Both the position numbers and the translations under genes were made by a program. A stretch of 64,000 bases of DNA, taken from positions 248,001-312,000 of the forward strand of contig CAIJRD010000011.1 of assembly GCA_903822975.1 (NCBI GenBank), read 5' to 3'. Source of the DNA: an uncultured Sinobacteraceae bacterium (GTDB lineage Bacteria; Pseudomonadota; Gammaproteobacteria; Nevskiales; Nevskiaceae). Within the stretch, counting starts at the first letter, position 1. Each line of letters opens with the position of its first letter. Shown here piece after piece: positions 40,374 to 49,780 of this stretch. The notes under the pieces were generated by a model. It was not told the DNA's origin. It saw only the letters and a program-made list of their open reading frames with translations, and searched no databases.

Positions 40374-41324
40374 ATGTACGAATACGGTCTTGCTCGCCGA
40401 CGCCTGCTGCTCGGTGCGGCTGCCACCTTGGTTTCCAGCACACGCAGCTGGGCGTACGCAGCAAGTCCTGCGGCGCGTCACGCAGTCAGCCCCGCTGGCG
40501 AAGTCGCGGCCTCGAACGTCGCGGCGGCGCATGTACAGATCGCCGCGATCGAACGTCGCGTCGGCGGTCGCCTCGGCGTTGCCGCGCTGAATACCGGCAC
40601 GCAGGCGCGCATCGCGTACCGCACCGACGAGCGCTTCCCGATGTGCAGTACCTTCAAGCTGCCGCTGGTGGCGCTGATCCTGTCGCGCGTCGACGCCGGC
40701 AAAGAGCGGCTCGACCGGTTCGTGACCTATCGCGACGATCCACGGATTTCGTATGCGCCGATCACACGTCAACACATGGCGGAAGGCGGCATGAGCGTCG
40801 AAGCACTCTGTGCCGCAGCGATCTGCTACAGCGACAACATCGCGGCCAATGTACTGCTGGAAAGCGTCGCCGGCCCGCCGGCGTTGACTGCGTATTTTCG
40901 CCGTCTCGGCGACCGCGATTCGCGCCTCGATCGCAACGAGCCTGCGCTGAACAGCGCAATCACCGGTGATCCGCGCGACACCACCAAGCCCGCAGCAATG
41001 GTCGAGACCCTGCGCAAGCTTTTGCTCGGCACGGTGCTATCCGCGGACTCGCGAAAGCAGCTGATCGATTGGCTGATTGCGAACACCACGGGCGACCATC
41101 GACTGCGCGCCGGCCTGCCGACGGACTGGCGGATCGGTGACAAGACCGGAACCGGCGAGCACGGCGCCACCAACGACGTCGCGATCCTATGGCCCGCGCC
41201 GGCGCAAGCGCCGATTCTGATCACAGCCTATCTGGTGGGCTCAACGGCGCACAGCACGGATCTGGATGCCGCCCAAGCCGATGTTGGACGGATCGTCGCC
41301 GCAGCGTTTGCAACGACGTCATAA
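40374..41324 (+). CDS. Class A beta-lactamase
   Basis: 316 residues from ATG 40374 (MYEYGLARRRLLLG). An in-frame TTG at 40314 would add 20 residues. The N-terminus looks like a twin-arginine signal (ARRRLLLGAAATLV...SWAYA). Class A motifs in Ambler order: Ser70-x-x-Lys in CSTFK, SDN130 in CYSDN, Glu166 in NEPALN, and KTG234 in GDKTGTG. Cys69 is present, but position 238 is Gly, so the Cys69-Cys238 bridge of KPC/NMC-type carbapenemases is not possible. Hydrolyses beta-lactams in the periplasm; the spectrum cannot be told from sequence. No ampR-type regulator or mobile element is adjacent, and composition matches the neighbours, which suggests an intrinsic gene. Confidence 0.95.
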   Translation: MYEYGLARRRLLLGAAATLVSSTRSWAYAASPAARHAVSPAGEVAASNVAAAHVQIAAIERRVGGRLGVAALNTGTQARIAYRTDERFPMCSTFKLPLVALILSRVDAGKERLDRFVTYRDDPRISYAPITRQHMAEGGMSVEALCAAAICYSDNIAANVLLESVAGPPALTAYFRRLGDRDSRLDRNEPALNSAITGDPRDTTKPAAMVETLRKLLLGTVLSADSRKQLIDWLIANTTGDHRLRAGLPTDWRIGDKTGTGEHGATNDVAILWPAPAQAPILITAYLVGSTAHSTDLDAAQADVGRIVAAAFATTS

Positions 41325-41497
41325 GACCCGCCAGATCTCTGCGGCAGCCGTGTCGAATGGCCGCGTGGCGTTGCTCGGCGAACGCCCTGCTCGCCGCGCT
41401 TAATTACGGGATATCCGCACGTGGTGCGTCTCTGAATCTGCGGGCGGCCAAGCGTTGCGTCGGCGACACGCCCTACTGCATCCGTTACCCGGTTAAT

Positions 41498-42106
41498 TTA
41501 TTTGCGCAACGGCCAACGACCGATCACCTCGTGTCGGGACTGACCGACCATGCCATGCACCAACACAAATTCCTGCGCGATCCAGGCGATCGGCTCGATC
41601 GTCTGCTCGAGGCTGCGATCGTCGTACAGCAACGTCAGCTGCGGCGTAAACCGAGCCGTTGCCCAGCGTCCGAGCCCAGTCTTGCGCAGCGCAAGCCCCA
41701 GCGCATGTTGGAATTGATTCAATGCCGTCATGCCCGCGCCGCCCAGCAACATCAGCGGCTGACTGCGCTGCCCGCGCGCAACACTGCCGACGCGGTCGAA
41801 CACGATTTCGAAAGCAGGCAGCGCCATGCTCGCCGCGGCACTGCGAGCGGCGCTGACGATCGCTTGCGGCAAGCCGGCGTAACCACCCAGGTAATGCAGC
41901 GAGACATGCAAGCGCTCGCGCTCGAGCGGATTGCCTTTCAGGCCGTGTTCGCCGCGCAGCTGCTTGGCCAGCGACTCGATCTGTGCAGCGGCCGGCGCGG
42001 GCGGCAGGATCGCCAAGTACAGACTGTCGATCCGCTCCGGTTCGGGTTCGAATCCCGGCAGCGACGCCTGTGCGGGTGTCGCTGTGGGGATTCGCGTTAC
42101 TCCCAC
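41498..42106 (-). CDS. thpR: 2H phosphoesterase, RNA 2',3'-cyclic phosphodiesterase (LigT/ThpR-like)
   Basis: 202 residues. The family has two H-x-T/S motifs that together form the active site. The first is present: [10 protein letters not shown] (about residue 68). At the second, where PH(V/I)TL is expected, this protein reads [10 protein letters not shown] (about 155), so the catalytic His is replaced by Gln (CAG codon). The rest of the fold ([11 protein letters not shown] start, [15 protein letters not shown]) is normal. The change may reduce or alter activity. The ATG lies inside the end of guaA (10-base overlap), so it is probably co-transcribed and translationally coupled. Confidence 0.85.
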   Translation of the reverse strand: MGVTRIPTATPAQASLPGFEPEPERIDSLYLAILPPAPAAAQIESLAKQLRGEHGLKGNPLERERLHVSLHYLGGYAGLPQAIVSAARSAAASMALPAFEIVFDRVGSVARGQRSQPLMLLGGAGMTALNQFQHALGLALRKTGLGRWATARFTPQLTLLYDDRSLEQTIEPIAWIAQEFVLVHGMVGQSRHEVIGRWPLRK

Positions 42107-43695
42107 TCGATCGTCGCTGGCGGCTTGCCGGAAATGTCGTAGACGACGCGCGAGACGCCGGCGATCTCGTTGACGATGCGGCGCGCACAGACGTCGAGCA
42201 ATTCGTACGGCAGGTGTGCCCAGCGTGCAGTCATGAAGTCGATGGTCTGCACCGCGCGCAACGCGATCACGGGCTCATAGCGACGACCGTCGCCGGTAAC
42301 ACCGACGCTCTTCACCGGCAGGAACACCGCGAACGCCTGACTGGTCTGGTCGTACCAGCCGGACTTGCGCAACTCCTCGATGAAGATGTGATCGGCCAGC
42401 CGCAAGGTATCGGCGGCGGCCTTGGTGACTTCGCCGAGAATGCGCACGCCGAGTCCCGGACCGGGGAACGGATGGCGATACACCATCTCCGCCGGCAAGC
42501 CGAGTTCGACGCCGACCTTGCGCACTTCGTCCTTGAACAACTCGCGCAGCGGTTCGACCAGCTTGAGCTTCATCCGCTCGGGCAAACCGCCGACATTGTG
42601 ATGGCTCTTGATCACGTGCGCCTTGCCGGCGCGGATGCTGCCATCCGCCATCTTGATGGTCGCGCCGGCCGATTCGATCACGTCCGGATAGATCGTGCCC
42701 TGCGCGAGGAAATCGACACCGGAAATCTTGTGCGCTTCTTCGTCAAACACATCGATGAACAGGCCGCCGATGATCTTGCGCTTCTTCTCCGGATCATCGA
42801 CGCCCTTCAGCGCACCCAGGAAGCGCGCTTCAGCATCAACACGAATCACCTTGACGCCGAGGTTCTTGGCGAACACTTGCATCACCTGGTCGCCTTCGTG
42901 ATGACGCAGCAGGCCGTGATCGACGAACACGCAGGTCAACTGGTCGCCGATGGCCTTGTGCAACAGGGCGGCCACCACCGAAGAGTCCACGCCGCCGGAA
43001 AGTCCCAGCAGCACGCGGCCCTTGCCGACCTGCGCCTGCACGCGCGCAATGGCATCGTCGATGATGCTGTCGGGATTCCAGGCGTTGCCGCAGCCACAGA
43101 TGTCGTGCACGAAGCGCGAATAGATGCGCGCACCTTGCGTCGTGTGCGTGACTTCCGGATGGAACTGCAGCCCGTAGATCTTGCGCGATTCGTCGGCAAT
43201 ACCGGCGATCGGCACGTCGGGCGTCGAGGCGATCAACTTGAAGCCGGTGGGCAGTTCGACGACGCGGTCGCCATGGCTCATCCAGACGTCGAGCAAGCCA
43301 TGCCCTTCGGCGTTGACGCGATCCTCGATGCCGCGCAGCAGCTCCGAATGGCCGCGCGCACGAATCTCGGCATAGCCGAATTCCTTCGAGTCATGCGGCG
43401 CCACCTTGCCACCGAGCTGTGCGGCGATGGTCTGCATGCCGTAGCAAATGCCGAGCACCGGAACTCCGAGCGTCCACACCGCGTCGGCGGCGCGTGGCGC
43501 ATCCGCCTGACAGGTGGACTCGGGGCTGCCCGACAGCACCACGCCTTTGGGCGCGAACGCACGAATCGCGTCATCGCCAACGTCCCAGGGATGGATCTCG
43601 CAATACACACCCAACTCGCGCACGCGGCGCGCGATCAGCTGGGTGTACTGCGAGCCGAAGTCGAGAATCAGGATGCGGTCGGCGTGGATGTTCAT
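42097..43695 (-). CDS. guaA: GMP synthase (glutamine-hydrolysing)
   Basis: 532 residues, normal length. Amidates XMP to GMP with glutamine and ATP. N-terminal class I amidotransferase: [20 protein letters not shown], nucleophile Cys in GICYGMQ (about 85), and HPEV His/Glu. ATP-pyrophosphatase domain: [14 protein letters not shown] (about 230). C-terminal dimerisation domain ends [17 protein letters not shown], which is canonical. In the same direction as guaB, but an acetyltransferase gene lies between them. Confidence 0.98.
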   Translation of the reverse strand: MNIHADRILILDFGSQYTQLIARRVRELGVYCEIHPWDVGDDAIRAFAPKGVVLSGSPESTCQADAPRAADAVWTLGVPVLGICYGMQTIAAQLGGKVAPHDSKEFGYAEIRARGHSELLRGIEDRVNAEGHGLLDVWMSHGDRVVELPTGFKLIASTPDVPIAGIADESRKIYGLQFHPEVTHTTQGARIYSRFVHDICGCGNAWNPDSIIDDAIARVQAQVGKGRVLLGLSGGVDSSVVAALLHKAIGDQLTCVFVDHGLLRHHEGDQVMQVFAKNLGVKVIRVDAEARFLGALKGVDDPEKKRKIIGGLFIDVFDEEAHKISGVDFLAQGTIYPDVIESAGATIKMADGSIRAGKAHVIKSHHNVGGLPERMKLKLVEPLRELFKDEVRKVGVELGLPAEMVYRHPFPGPGLGVRILGEVTKAAADTLRLADHIFIEELRKSGWYDQTSQAFAVFLPVKSVGVTGDGRRYEPVIALRAVQTIDFMTARWAHLPYELLDVCARRIVNEIAGVSRVVYDISGKPPATIEWE

Positions 43696-43821
43696 TCGAT
43701 GTTGCGGCTCGTCAAAGCGGGATTTTAGTCGATTGGGGTGTGGGCTGAAGTGATCGCTGGTAGCGTCCTAGCTGATACTTGCCTTGCGTTCGTGTCGCGC
43801 GCCAACACGCAAAGATCATCG

Positions 43822-44412
43822 TCAATTACTCGACGGGTCCGCGGCTTCCGCGGCGCCGTTCACAGATGACCAGCGCGGCTTGATCCACTTGCAGGGATTG
43901 CCGCCGTAAATCCCCTCGGCGTCCAGACTTTTGTGGACCACCGAGTTCGGCGTGACGACCGCGTTGCGGCCGATGCGCACACCCATCTGCACGATGCAGC
44001 GCGACGATAGCCAGACACCGTCTTCGATGCTGATCTCGGCGGTCTTCAGATCCATCGTCGCCGCGTAATCGTGCGAGCCGCTGGTCAGGAAGCAGCCCTG
44101 CGAAATGCAGACATTGCTGCCGATGCGGATCGCCACGTGATTGGAAAACACCACGCCGTCGCCGATCCAGCAGTTGTCGCCGATCTCGAGCTTCCACGGA
44201 AACTTCATCTGGATCGGCTGCCGCAGCAGGCAGTTGCGACCGATCTGCGCACCGAACAGGCGCAGCACGCCGACACGCACGAAGGAAAAGACATTGAGCC
44301 GGTTATCGACAATCAGGCTCTGCGCCAGTAGCCAGGCAATTTCCAGCAGCGTGCTGCGACCGCGCACGAAATCGCCGACGCCGGCTTTGCTCAGATCGAT
44401 CGGATCGCGCAT
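43822..44412 (-). CDS. WcaF-like hexapeptide-repeat O-acetyltransferase
   Basis: 196 residues. An N-terminal helix region (LLEIAWLLAQSLIVDNRLN) is followed by left-handed beta-helix hexapeptide repeats: IQMKFPWKLEIGDNCWIGDGV, HVAIRIGSNVCISQGCFLTSGSHDY (split here as HVAIRIGSNV and CISQGCFLTSGSHDY), and GVWLSSRCIVQMGVRIGRNAVVTPNSVV. The catalytic His is likely the one in GSHDY. This pattern matches WcaF/colanic-acid-type acetyltransferases that use acetyl-CoA on sugar nucleotides or lipid-linked glycans. It sits between guaB (27 bases upstream) and guaA (126 bases downstream), an unusual place for a polysaccharide gene, and would be co-transcribed with guanine synthesis. Confidence 0.87.
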   Translation of the reverse strand: MRDPIDLSKAGVGDFVRGRSTLLEIAWLLAQSLIVDNRLNVFSFVRVGVLRLFGAQIGRNCLLRQPIQMKFPWKLEIGDNCWIGDGVVFSNHVAIRIGSNVCISQGCFLTSGSHDYAATMDLKTAEISIEDGVWLSSRCIVQMGVRIGRNAVVTPNSVVHKSLDAEGIYGGNPCKWIKPRWSSVNGAAEAADPSSN

Positions 44413-44439
44413 CGGGCGCCTGCGTGCAGATCGGCTGTT

Positions 44440-45924
44440 CTAGTTGTCGACGCGATAGTTCGGCGCTTCCTTGACGATGCTGACGTCGTGCACATGGCTT
44501 TCCTTGATGCCGGCGCCGGTGATCTTGACGAAGCGCGTCCGCGTGCGCAGTTCTTCGACGTTCTGGCAGCCGGTGTAGCCCATCGCCGCGCGCAGGCCGC
44601 CGAGCATCTGGTGCACGATCGCTCCCATCGGGCCCTTGTACGGCACACGGCCTTCGATGCCTTCGGGCACCAGCTTCTCGACTTCGCTGGTGGTGTCCTG
44701 GAAGTAGCGATCCTTGGAGCCCTGCGACATCGCGCCGAGCGAGCCCATGCCGCGATACGATTTGTAAGAGCGGCCCTGGTACAGCTCGACTTCGCCGGGC
44801 GCTTCCTCGGTGCCGGCGAACAGGCTGCCGGCCATCACGGCGAAGGCGCCAGCGGCGATGGCCTTGGCGAAATCGCCGGAGTAACGCACGCCGCCGTCCG
44901 CGATCAGCGGCGTACCGGATTTCGCCAAGCCCTGCGCGACCGACATCACCGCGCTGATCTGCGGCACGCCGACGCCGGCGACGATACGCGTGGTGCAGAT
45001 CGAACCGGGGCCGATGCCGACCTTCACCGCATCCGCACCGGCATCCACCAGTGCACGCGCGGCGTCGCCGGTGGCAATGTTGCCGCCGATGATCTGCAGA
45101 TCGCCGTAACGCTTCTTGATCATCGCCACGCGATCGATCACGCCTTTCGAATGGCCGTGCGCGGTATCGACGACGATGACATCGACACCGGCTTCCACCA
45201 GTGCGGCGACGCGATCGTCCGTATCTGGGCCGGTGCCCACCGCGGCCCCGACGCGCAGGCGGCCGTGCTCGTCCTTGCAGGCAAGCGGATGTTCGGTCGA
45301 CTTCTGGATGTCCTTCACGGTGATCATGCCGCGCAGCTGGAACTTGCTGTCGACCACCAGCACTTTCTCGATGCGGTGTTTGTGCAGCAGGCCGATCACT
45401 TCCTCGCGCGGCGCGCCTTCCTTCACGGTGACCAGACGCGGCTGCGGCGTCATGATCTTCGATACCGGCTGGTCCATGCGCGTCTCGAAACGCAGGTCGC
45501 GGCTGGTGACGATGCCGACCAGGCTGGTGCCATCGACCACCGGCACACCGGAGATGTGATTGGCGCGCGTCAGCGCCAGCACTTCGCCGATCGTCATCGA
45601 CGGCGGCACCGTGATCGGGTCGGCGATGATGCCGCTCTCGAATTTCTTCACCTGACGCACTTCGGCAGCCTGGCGTTCGGCGGACATGTTCTTGTGGACG
45701 ATGCCGATGCCGCCTTCCTGCGCCAGCGCGATTGCCAGCTCCGCCTCGGTAACGGTATCCATCGCCGCCGACAGCAGCGGAATGTTCAGAGTGATGCGCG
45801 AGGTCAGCCGCGTGCGCAGATCGACCTGACGCGGCAGCACCTCGGAATAGGCGGGCTGCAACAGCACGTCGTCGAAGGTAAGGGCTTCGAGATCGATGCG
45901 GGAGTCGACGGGGGTTTGCGACAT
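44440..45924 (-). CDS. guaB: Inosine-5'-monophosphate dehydrogenase
   Basis: 494 residues, normal length. Oxidises IMP to XMP with NAD+, the first step committed to GMP. TIM barrel with [16 protein letters not shown], the catalytic Cys loop [15 protein letters not shown] (about 303-317), SDGGVRY-type phosphate site ([10 protein letters not shown]), the flap with [10 protein letters not shown], and two inserted CBS modules (about 95-205). A short leader carries a perfect TATAAT -10 box. Confidence 0.98.
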   Translation of the reverse strand: MSQTPVDSRIDLEALTFDDVLLQPAYSEVLPRQVDLRTRLTSRITLNIPLLSAAMDTVTEAELAIALAQEGGIGIVHKNMSAERQAAEVRQVKKFESGIIADPITVPPSMTIGEVLALTRANHISGVPVVDGTSLVGIVTSRDLRFETRMDQPVSKIMTPQPRLVTVKEGAPREEVIGLLHKHRIEKVLVVDSKFQLRGMITVKDIQKSTEHPLACKDEHGRLRVGAAVGTGPDTDDRVAALVEAGVDVIVVDTAHGHSKGVIDRVAMIKKRYGDLQIIGGNIATGDAARALVDAGADAVKVGIGPGSICTTRIVAGVGVPQISAVMSVAQGLAKSGTPLIADGGVRYSGDFAKAIAAGAFAVMAGSLFAGTEEAPGEVELYQGRSYKSYRGMGSLGAMSQGSKDRYFQDTTSEVEKLVPEGIEGRVPYKGPMGAIVHQMLGGLRAAMGYTGCQNVEELRTRTRFVKITGAGIKESHVHDVSIVKEAPNYRVDN

Positions 45925-45945
45925 TTAAGGCTCCGGCAAAGACGT

Positions 45946-45951
45946 ATTATA
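45946..45951 (-). promoter_or_regulatory. -10 box of the guaB promoter
   Basis: Perfect TATAAT on the minus strand, 22 bases upstream of the guaB ATG, inside the palindrome CGTATAATACG. The hexamer 17 bases further up (AGTGGG) is a poor -35, so an activator may be needed. Confidence 0.5.
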
Positions 45952-46026
45952 CGGAAGATGAGGTTGCGCCCACTGCCTTCCGCCCGGCGCACGACCCTAC
46001 CCCCTCGGCAAACATGGACTGCTGAC

Positions 46027-46509
46027 ATGCAAAAACTTTTTCCCCGTTCACTTTTCCGCCTGGTCGTCGGCCTGGTCTTCGGCCTCGGCGCCGGCTTGGC
46101 GCTGCAGGCTTTCGCCAGCGCACCGATCTATCCCGACACTAGCGCCGCCGAACACGACATCGGCCAGGCGCTTACCGATGCGGCAAAAAACCACAAGCGA
46201 GTGCTGCTCGATTTCGGCGGCGACTGGTGTGGCGACTGCAAGGTGCTCGACGCCAATTTTCACAAGCCCGAGAACCTGTCGCTGCTCGACTCGGGTTTCG
46301 TGCTGGTGCACATCAATGTCGGCCATGTCGATGCCAATCTCGACGTCGCCAAGCGCTATGGCATTCCGCTGGAGAAAGGCGTGCCGGCGCTCGCCGTACT
46401 CGAACCCGGCGGCAAGGTGTTGTTTGCCCAGCAGCACGGCGAGTTCGAAGATATGCGTCACATGGACGCACAGTCGGTCAACGACTTCCTGAAAAAATGG
46501 CAGCCCTGA
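46027..46509 (+). CDS. Thioredoxin-fold protein, membrane-anchored or secreted
   Basis: 160 residues from ATG 46027. A signal peptide or anchor covers about 8-32 (LVVGLVFGLGAGLALQAFA). The thioredoxin fold contains VLLDFGGDWCGDCKVLDANF, with active-site Cys-Gly-Asp-Cys, then VPALAVLEPGGKVLF (cis-Pro). The motif is close to that of DsbD C-terminal/thioredoxin_7-type proteins. Likely a periplasmic thiol reductant or oxidant. It is divergent from guaB and 33 bases upstream of xseA on the same strand. Confidence 0.88.
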   Translation: MQKLFPRSLFRLVVGLVFGLGAGLALQAFASAPIYPDTSAAEHDIGQALTDAAKNHKRVLLDFGGDWCGDCKVLDANFHKPENLSLLDSGFVLVHINVGHVDANLDVAKRYGIPLEKGVPALAVLEPGGKVLFAQQHGEFEDMRHMDAQSVNDFLKKWQP

Positions 46510-46542
46510 TCCGCCCGGTTGGCGGCCGTCGCTGAGGCTTAG

Positions 46543-47892
46543 GTGGACAACAGCAACGGGGCAGTGCGGACGATCTACGCGGTCGCCGAACTCAACGAGA
46601 TCCTGCGCGCGCTGGTTGAGGACAGCCTGCCGAGTCTGTGGATCCAGGGCGAGATCTCGAACTTCACCAAGCCCGCCTCGGGTCACTGGTACTTCACGCT
46701 GAAGGACGCGCAGGCGCAGGTGCGCTGCGCGATGTTCCGCAAGGCCAATTACTACATCCGGCCGCTACCGCAAAACGGTGATGCGGTACTGGTACGGGCG
46801 AAAGCCTCGGTCTATCCGGCGCGCGGCGAGTTGCAGCTGATCGTCGAACATCTGGAAGCCGCCGGCACCGGGGCGCTGCTGCGCGCGTTCGAAGAACTCA
46901 AGGCGCGTCTGGCCGCCGAAGGCCTGTTCGACGCAGCCTTGAAGCGGCCGATCCCGCCCATGCCGAGCCGCATCGGACTGATCACCTCCGGCACCGGCGC
47001 TGCCGTTCACGACGTGCTGACTACACTCGCGCGGCGCTGGCCGCTGGCGGAAGTGCTGTTTTATCCAGTCCCGGTGCAGGGTGCGGAAGCCGTGCCAGCG
47101 ATCGTCAAGGCGCTGGCGGCGGTTTCAGCCATTGAGTCACTCGACGTGCTGCTGCTGGTGCGTGGCGGCGGCTCGATCGAAGACCTGTGGTCGTTCAACG
47201 ACGAGCGTGTCGCACGCGCGATCCGCGCCTGCCGTGTGCCGGTGATCACCGGCGTCGGCCACGAGATCGATGTCACCATCGCCGACTTCGCGTCCGACCT
47301 GCGCGCGGCCACGCCCACCGCGGCGGCAGAACACGCCTCGCCCGACCGCAGCGAACTCCTGGGCGCAATCGAACAACGGCAGCGGCGCTTGCATGCAAAC
47401 ATGCAGACGCAAGTGCAGCGCAGCGCCGAGCGGCTGCAGCGAACGGCGGCACGCTTGTGGCGCGCGCATCCGCAGCGCTGGCTGGATCAACAGACGCAGC
47501 GCCTCGATGAATTGACACAGCAGCTACAGAATCTGCAGCAGCAGAAGCTCACAGGTTTGCAGCAACGATTCGACTTCCTGCAGCGCCGGCTGATGCAGCG
47601 CTCGCCAGTGCGCGATCTGCAGACGAAGACGCAGCAACTGCGCGCGCTGCGGACACAGCTTCATGGGGTTTGGAACCTGTCGCAGTCGCGGCGTCGCGCA
47701 CAGCTCGAACGACACAGCGCCGTGCTCGGCAGCCTGAGTCCCGATGCGGTGCTGGCACGCGGCTACGGCATCGTGCTGCGCCTGTCCGGCGAGGTGGTGC
47801 GTGATGCTGCGGGCGTTGCCGCGGGCGAGGCATTACGACTGCGCGTGCAACACGGCGAGATCGAAGCCGAAGTCAGGAGCACGCGCCGCTAG
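46543..47892 (+). CDS. xseA: Exodeoxyribonuclease VII large subunit
   Basis: 449 residues from a GTG start with GAGG six bases upstream. Catalytic subunit of exonuclease VII, which degrades single-stranded DNA with XseB. N-terminal OB fold: LPSLWIQGEISNFTKPASGHWYF (split: LPSLWIQGEIS, SGHWYFTLKD). Catalytic core: RIGLITSGTGAAVHDVL, LLVRGGGSIEDLWSFNDE, VITGVGHEIDVTIADFASDLRA (split: VITGVGHEID, TPTAAAEHASP). The C-terminal Gln/Arg-rich coiled coil (about 270-400) is typical. No xseB is seen adjacent. Confidence 0.97.
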   Translation: MDNSNGAVRTIYAVAELNEILRALVEDSLPSLWIQGEISNFTKPASGHWYFTLKDAQAQVRCAMFRKANYYIRPLPQNGDAVLVRAKASVYPARGELQLIVEHLEAAGTGALLRAFEELKARLAAEGLFDAALKRPIPPMPSRIGLITSGTGAAVHDVLTTLARRWPLAEVLFYPVPVQGAEAVPAIVKALAAVSAIESLDVLLLVRGGGSIEDLWSFNDERVARAIRACRVPVITGVGHEIDVTIADFASDLRAATPTAAAEHASPDRSELLGAIEQRQRRLHANMQTQVQRSAERLQRTAARLWRAHPQRWLDQQTQRLDELTQQLQNLQQQKLTGLQQRFDFLQRRLMQRSPVRDLQTKTQQLRALRTQLHGVWNLSQSRRRAQLERHSAVLGSLSPDAVLARGYGIVLRLSGEVVRDAAGVAAGEALRLRVQHGEIEAEVRSTRR

Positions 47893-48060
47893 GCTTGCTT
47901 GCAACCGCAGCGGCGCGGGAAGTCCGCGGCCTTCGCATCGATGCTCAAAGCCAGTCCCTGCGCGCAACCACGTGGAGCCGCCGGGCGAAGGTCGACCCGT
48001 GCAGCGCGGCGTTCAATCAATTGAACCAGGCGCAGCGTGGATGCGTCGTGAGTACATTAG

Positions 48061-48148
48061 GGAAGCATCTGGGAAGTGTCTGGGAAGTATCGGGGAAGCA
48101 TCGGGCAGGCACCGGGAAAGCACCGGGAAAGTGCGTGGAGAGCATTGG
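48061..48148. repeat. Imperfect 11-bp tandem repeat next to a start codon
   Basis: Eight consecutive 11-base units of the type GGAAGCATCTG/GGAAGTATCGG/GAAAGCACCGG from 48061 to 48148. A ninth, weaker unit (48149-48159) overlaps the ATG at 48152. The repeat fills most of the leader of the following gene and supplies its purine-rich ribosome-site region. Confidence 0.85.
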
Positions 48149-48151
48149 GGG

Positions 48152-49768
48152 ATGCATCAACTGGATACGGCCGCAACAAAATCTGAGCCGGGCAAGCTGA
48201 CGCGGTTTTACTTGTGGGGCGCGGCCGCGCTGGCCGTGTTGCCAAGATTGCCAACACTGAATGCCACGATGCTGGCGCCCTCCGGCGAGTACCACTTTGC
48301 CGTGATGGGACGCGCGATTCTGCAGGGCCAATTGCCTTACGACGGCGGCTTCGACCACAAGCCACTCGGTATGCCCTACCTGACCGCGCTGTTCTCCTGG
48401 CTGTTCGGGCCGACCGCACTGGCCGTGCATCTGCTCGGACTCTGCGCGGTATTCATCAGTGCCTGGATGCTGGCTCGGATTGCCGCACTCCATGCGCCTC
48501 GAAGTAGCTTGCCGGCCGGCAGCATCGCGCTCGCGTACGGCCTGTTGTCGCTGAAATTCGGCGGCGTTGAAACGCAGACGGAGTTGCTGTTCTGCGCACC
48601 GATGCTGAGTGCCTTGGCGCTATTTCTGGAGACGCGACGCCGCGAGGGATCGCAACGGACTGCGAACTTCGCGATTGGCGCGCTGGTGGCCAGTGCACTG
48701 CAGATCAACTACCTCGCCGCGACCAGCATCGCCGGCTGCGCGCTGGCGCTGCTCGGGCTGCAAGTCTGGCGCGGCATCGATCGATCCACACTCAAGCGCG
48801 GCGTGTCGATGTTGTGGTGGTGGCTGCTCGGCGCGTTGGCGGCAACGGCCTTGCTGTTCTCGCCGTATTGTTTTCGCGGCGATCTCGCGGCGTACTTCGA
48901 TGCGCAGGTCCGCTTTCTGCGGATCTACCATCTCGCCACACCCTGGCAGGTTCAGTTGCATCAGCTCTGGGGCTACACCGCTTCGCTGACCGCGGTCGTT
49001 GTCGCGGGCATCGGATTTTCGCTAGCGGCAGCGCGTGGCGGAATGCGTGCGAAGGCAATTGATCGCGAGCAAGCGGATGTCATCGCAGCCGCCCTCGGCG
49101 GCAGCCTCGGCGCGCTGTTGGGTGCATTCGCCAGCGGTCGCATGGTCGCGCACTACTTCATTCCGCTGGTGCCGCCGCTACTTCTGTTGTTGTGGTGTAC
49201 GGCCGAACGCTATGCACAAGCCGGACGCAGGCGAGTCCGCGTCACAGTGATCGTACTGCTCGCGATTACTGTCGGCCTCAGCGTCGCCGCACTGCGCATC
49301 AGTGCCCAGGCCACACTTGCTCAGTGGCGCGGTGGCTACCAAGGCTCGCATGCCGATCTGCAAGGCAAAATTGCCGACGACATCGGCAATCGACCGGGAC
49401 ATCCACCGCAGAGCGCGTGGGTATTGGCCGACAGCCAGTCGGCGATGGCGATCAGCTACCTGAGCCGATCGCAGCCGGCGAACTGGTTGAGCTATCCGGC
49501 GCACTATCTGGATCCGAAAGTGACGGCAGCTTTCGGCACCAGTCCGCAACACGAACTGCAGGTCCTGTTCGCTGCACAACCGGATTTTGTCGTGGTCGGA
49601 CGCGGTCGCTATGCGCCAGCGGCGCAATACGGTGCGGTGTCGCCGGCCGTGCTCGAATCCTTCACGACGGCGCTCACGCGCGACTACACACAGGCGCGCG
49701 ATTATCCCGATCTGGCAGTCGGGGACGGCTTTGTCGTGTATCGGCGCCGAACGGTCGACGCCGATTGA
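48152..49768 (+). CDS. Polytopic membrane glycosyltransferase, GT-C/ArnT-like
   Basis: 538 residues from ATG 48152 (MHQLDTAATK). About 11 membrane segments followed by a C-terminal extracytoplasmic part (about 420-538). The first periplasmic loop reads APSGEYHFAVMGRAILQG and LPYDGGFDHKPLGMPY, with acidic residues and the Pro-Tyr-Asp pattern seen in GT39/GT83-type enzymes that use polyprenyl-phosphate sugars. The last part (WVLADSQSAMAISYLSR) looks like the lumenal domain of this class. Sugar and acceptor unknown. It is preceded by 259 non-coding bases with the 11-bp repeat and converges with the following acyltransferase gene, 12 bases apart. Confidence 0.85.
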   Translation: MHQLDTAATKSEPGKLTRFYLWGAAALAVLPRLPTLNATMLAPSGEYHFAVMGRAILQGQLPYDGGFDHKPLGMPYLTALFSWLFGPTALAVHLLGLCAVFISAWMLARIAALHAPRSSLPAGSIALAYGLLSLKFGGVETQTELLFCAPMLSALALFLETRRREGSQRTANFAIGALVASALQINYLAATSIAGCALALLGLQVWRGIDRSTLKRGVSMLWWWLLGALAATALLFSPYCFRGDLAAYFDAQVRFLRIYHLATPWQVQLHQLWGYTASLTAVVVAGIGFSLAAARGGMRAKAIDREQADVIAAALGGSLGALLGAFASGRMVAHYFIPLVPPLLLLLWCTAERYAQAGRRRVRVTVIVLLAITVGLSVAALRISAQATLAQWRGGYQGSHADLQGKIADDIGNRPGHPPQSAWVLADSQSAMAISYLSRSQPANWLSYPAHYLDPKVTAAFGTSPQHELQVLFAAQPDFVVVGRGRYAPAAQYGAVSPAVLESFTTALTRDYTQARDYPDLAVGDGFVVYRRRTVDAD

Positions 49769-49780
49769 TGCAGCGCTGCG

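Noticed and set aside
41983..43728. A 581-residue plus-strand frame opposite guaA
   Set aside because: Antisense shadow; guaA has all its motifs.
44488..46026. A long N-terminal extension of the thioredoxin-fold protein
   Set aside because: It runs antisense through guaB; the ATG at 46027 begins a proper signal sequence.
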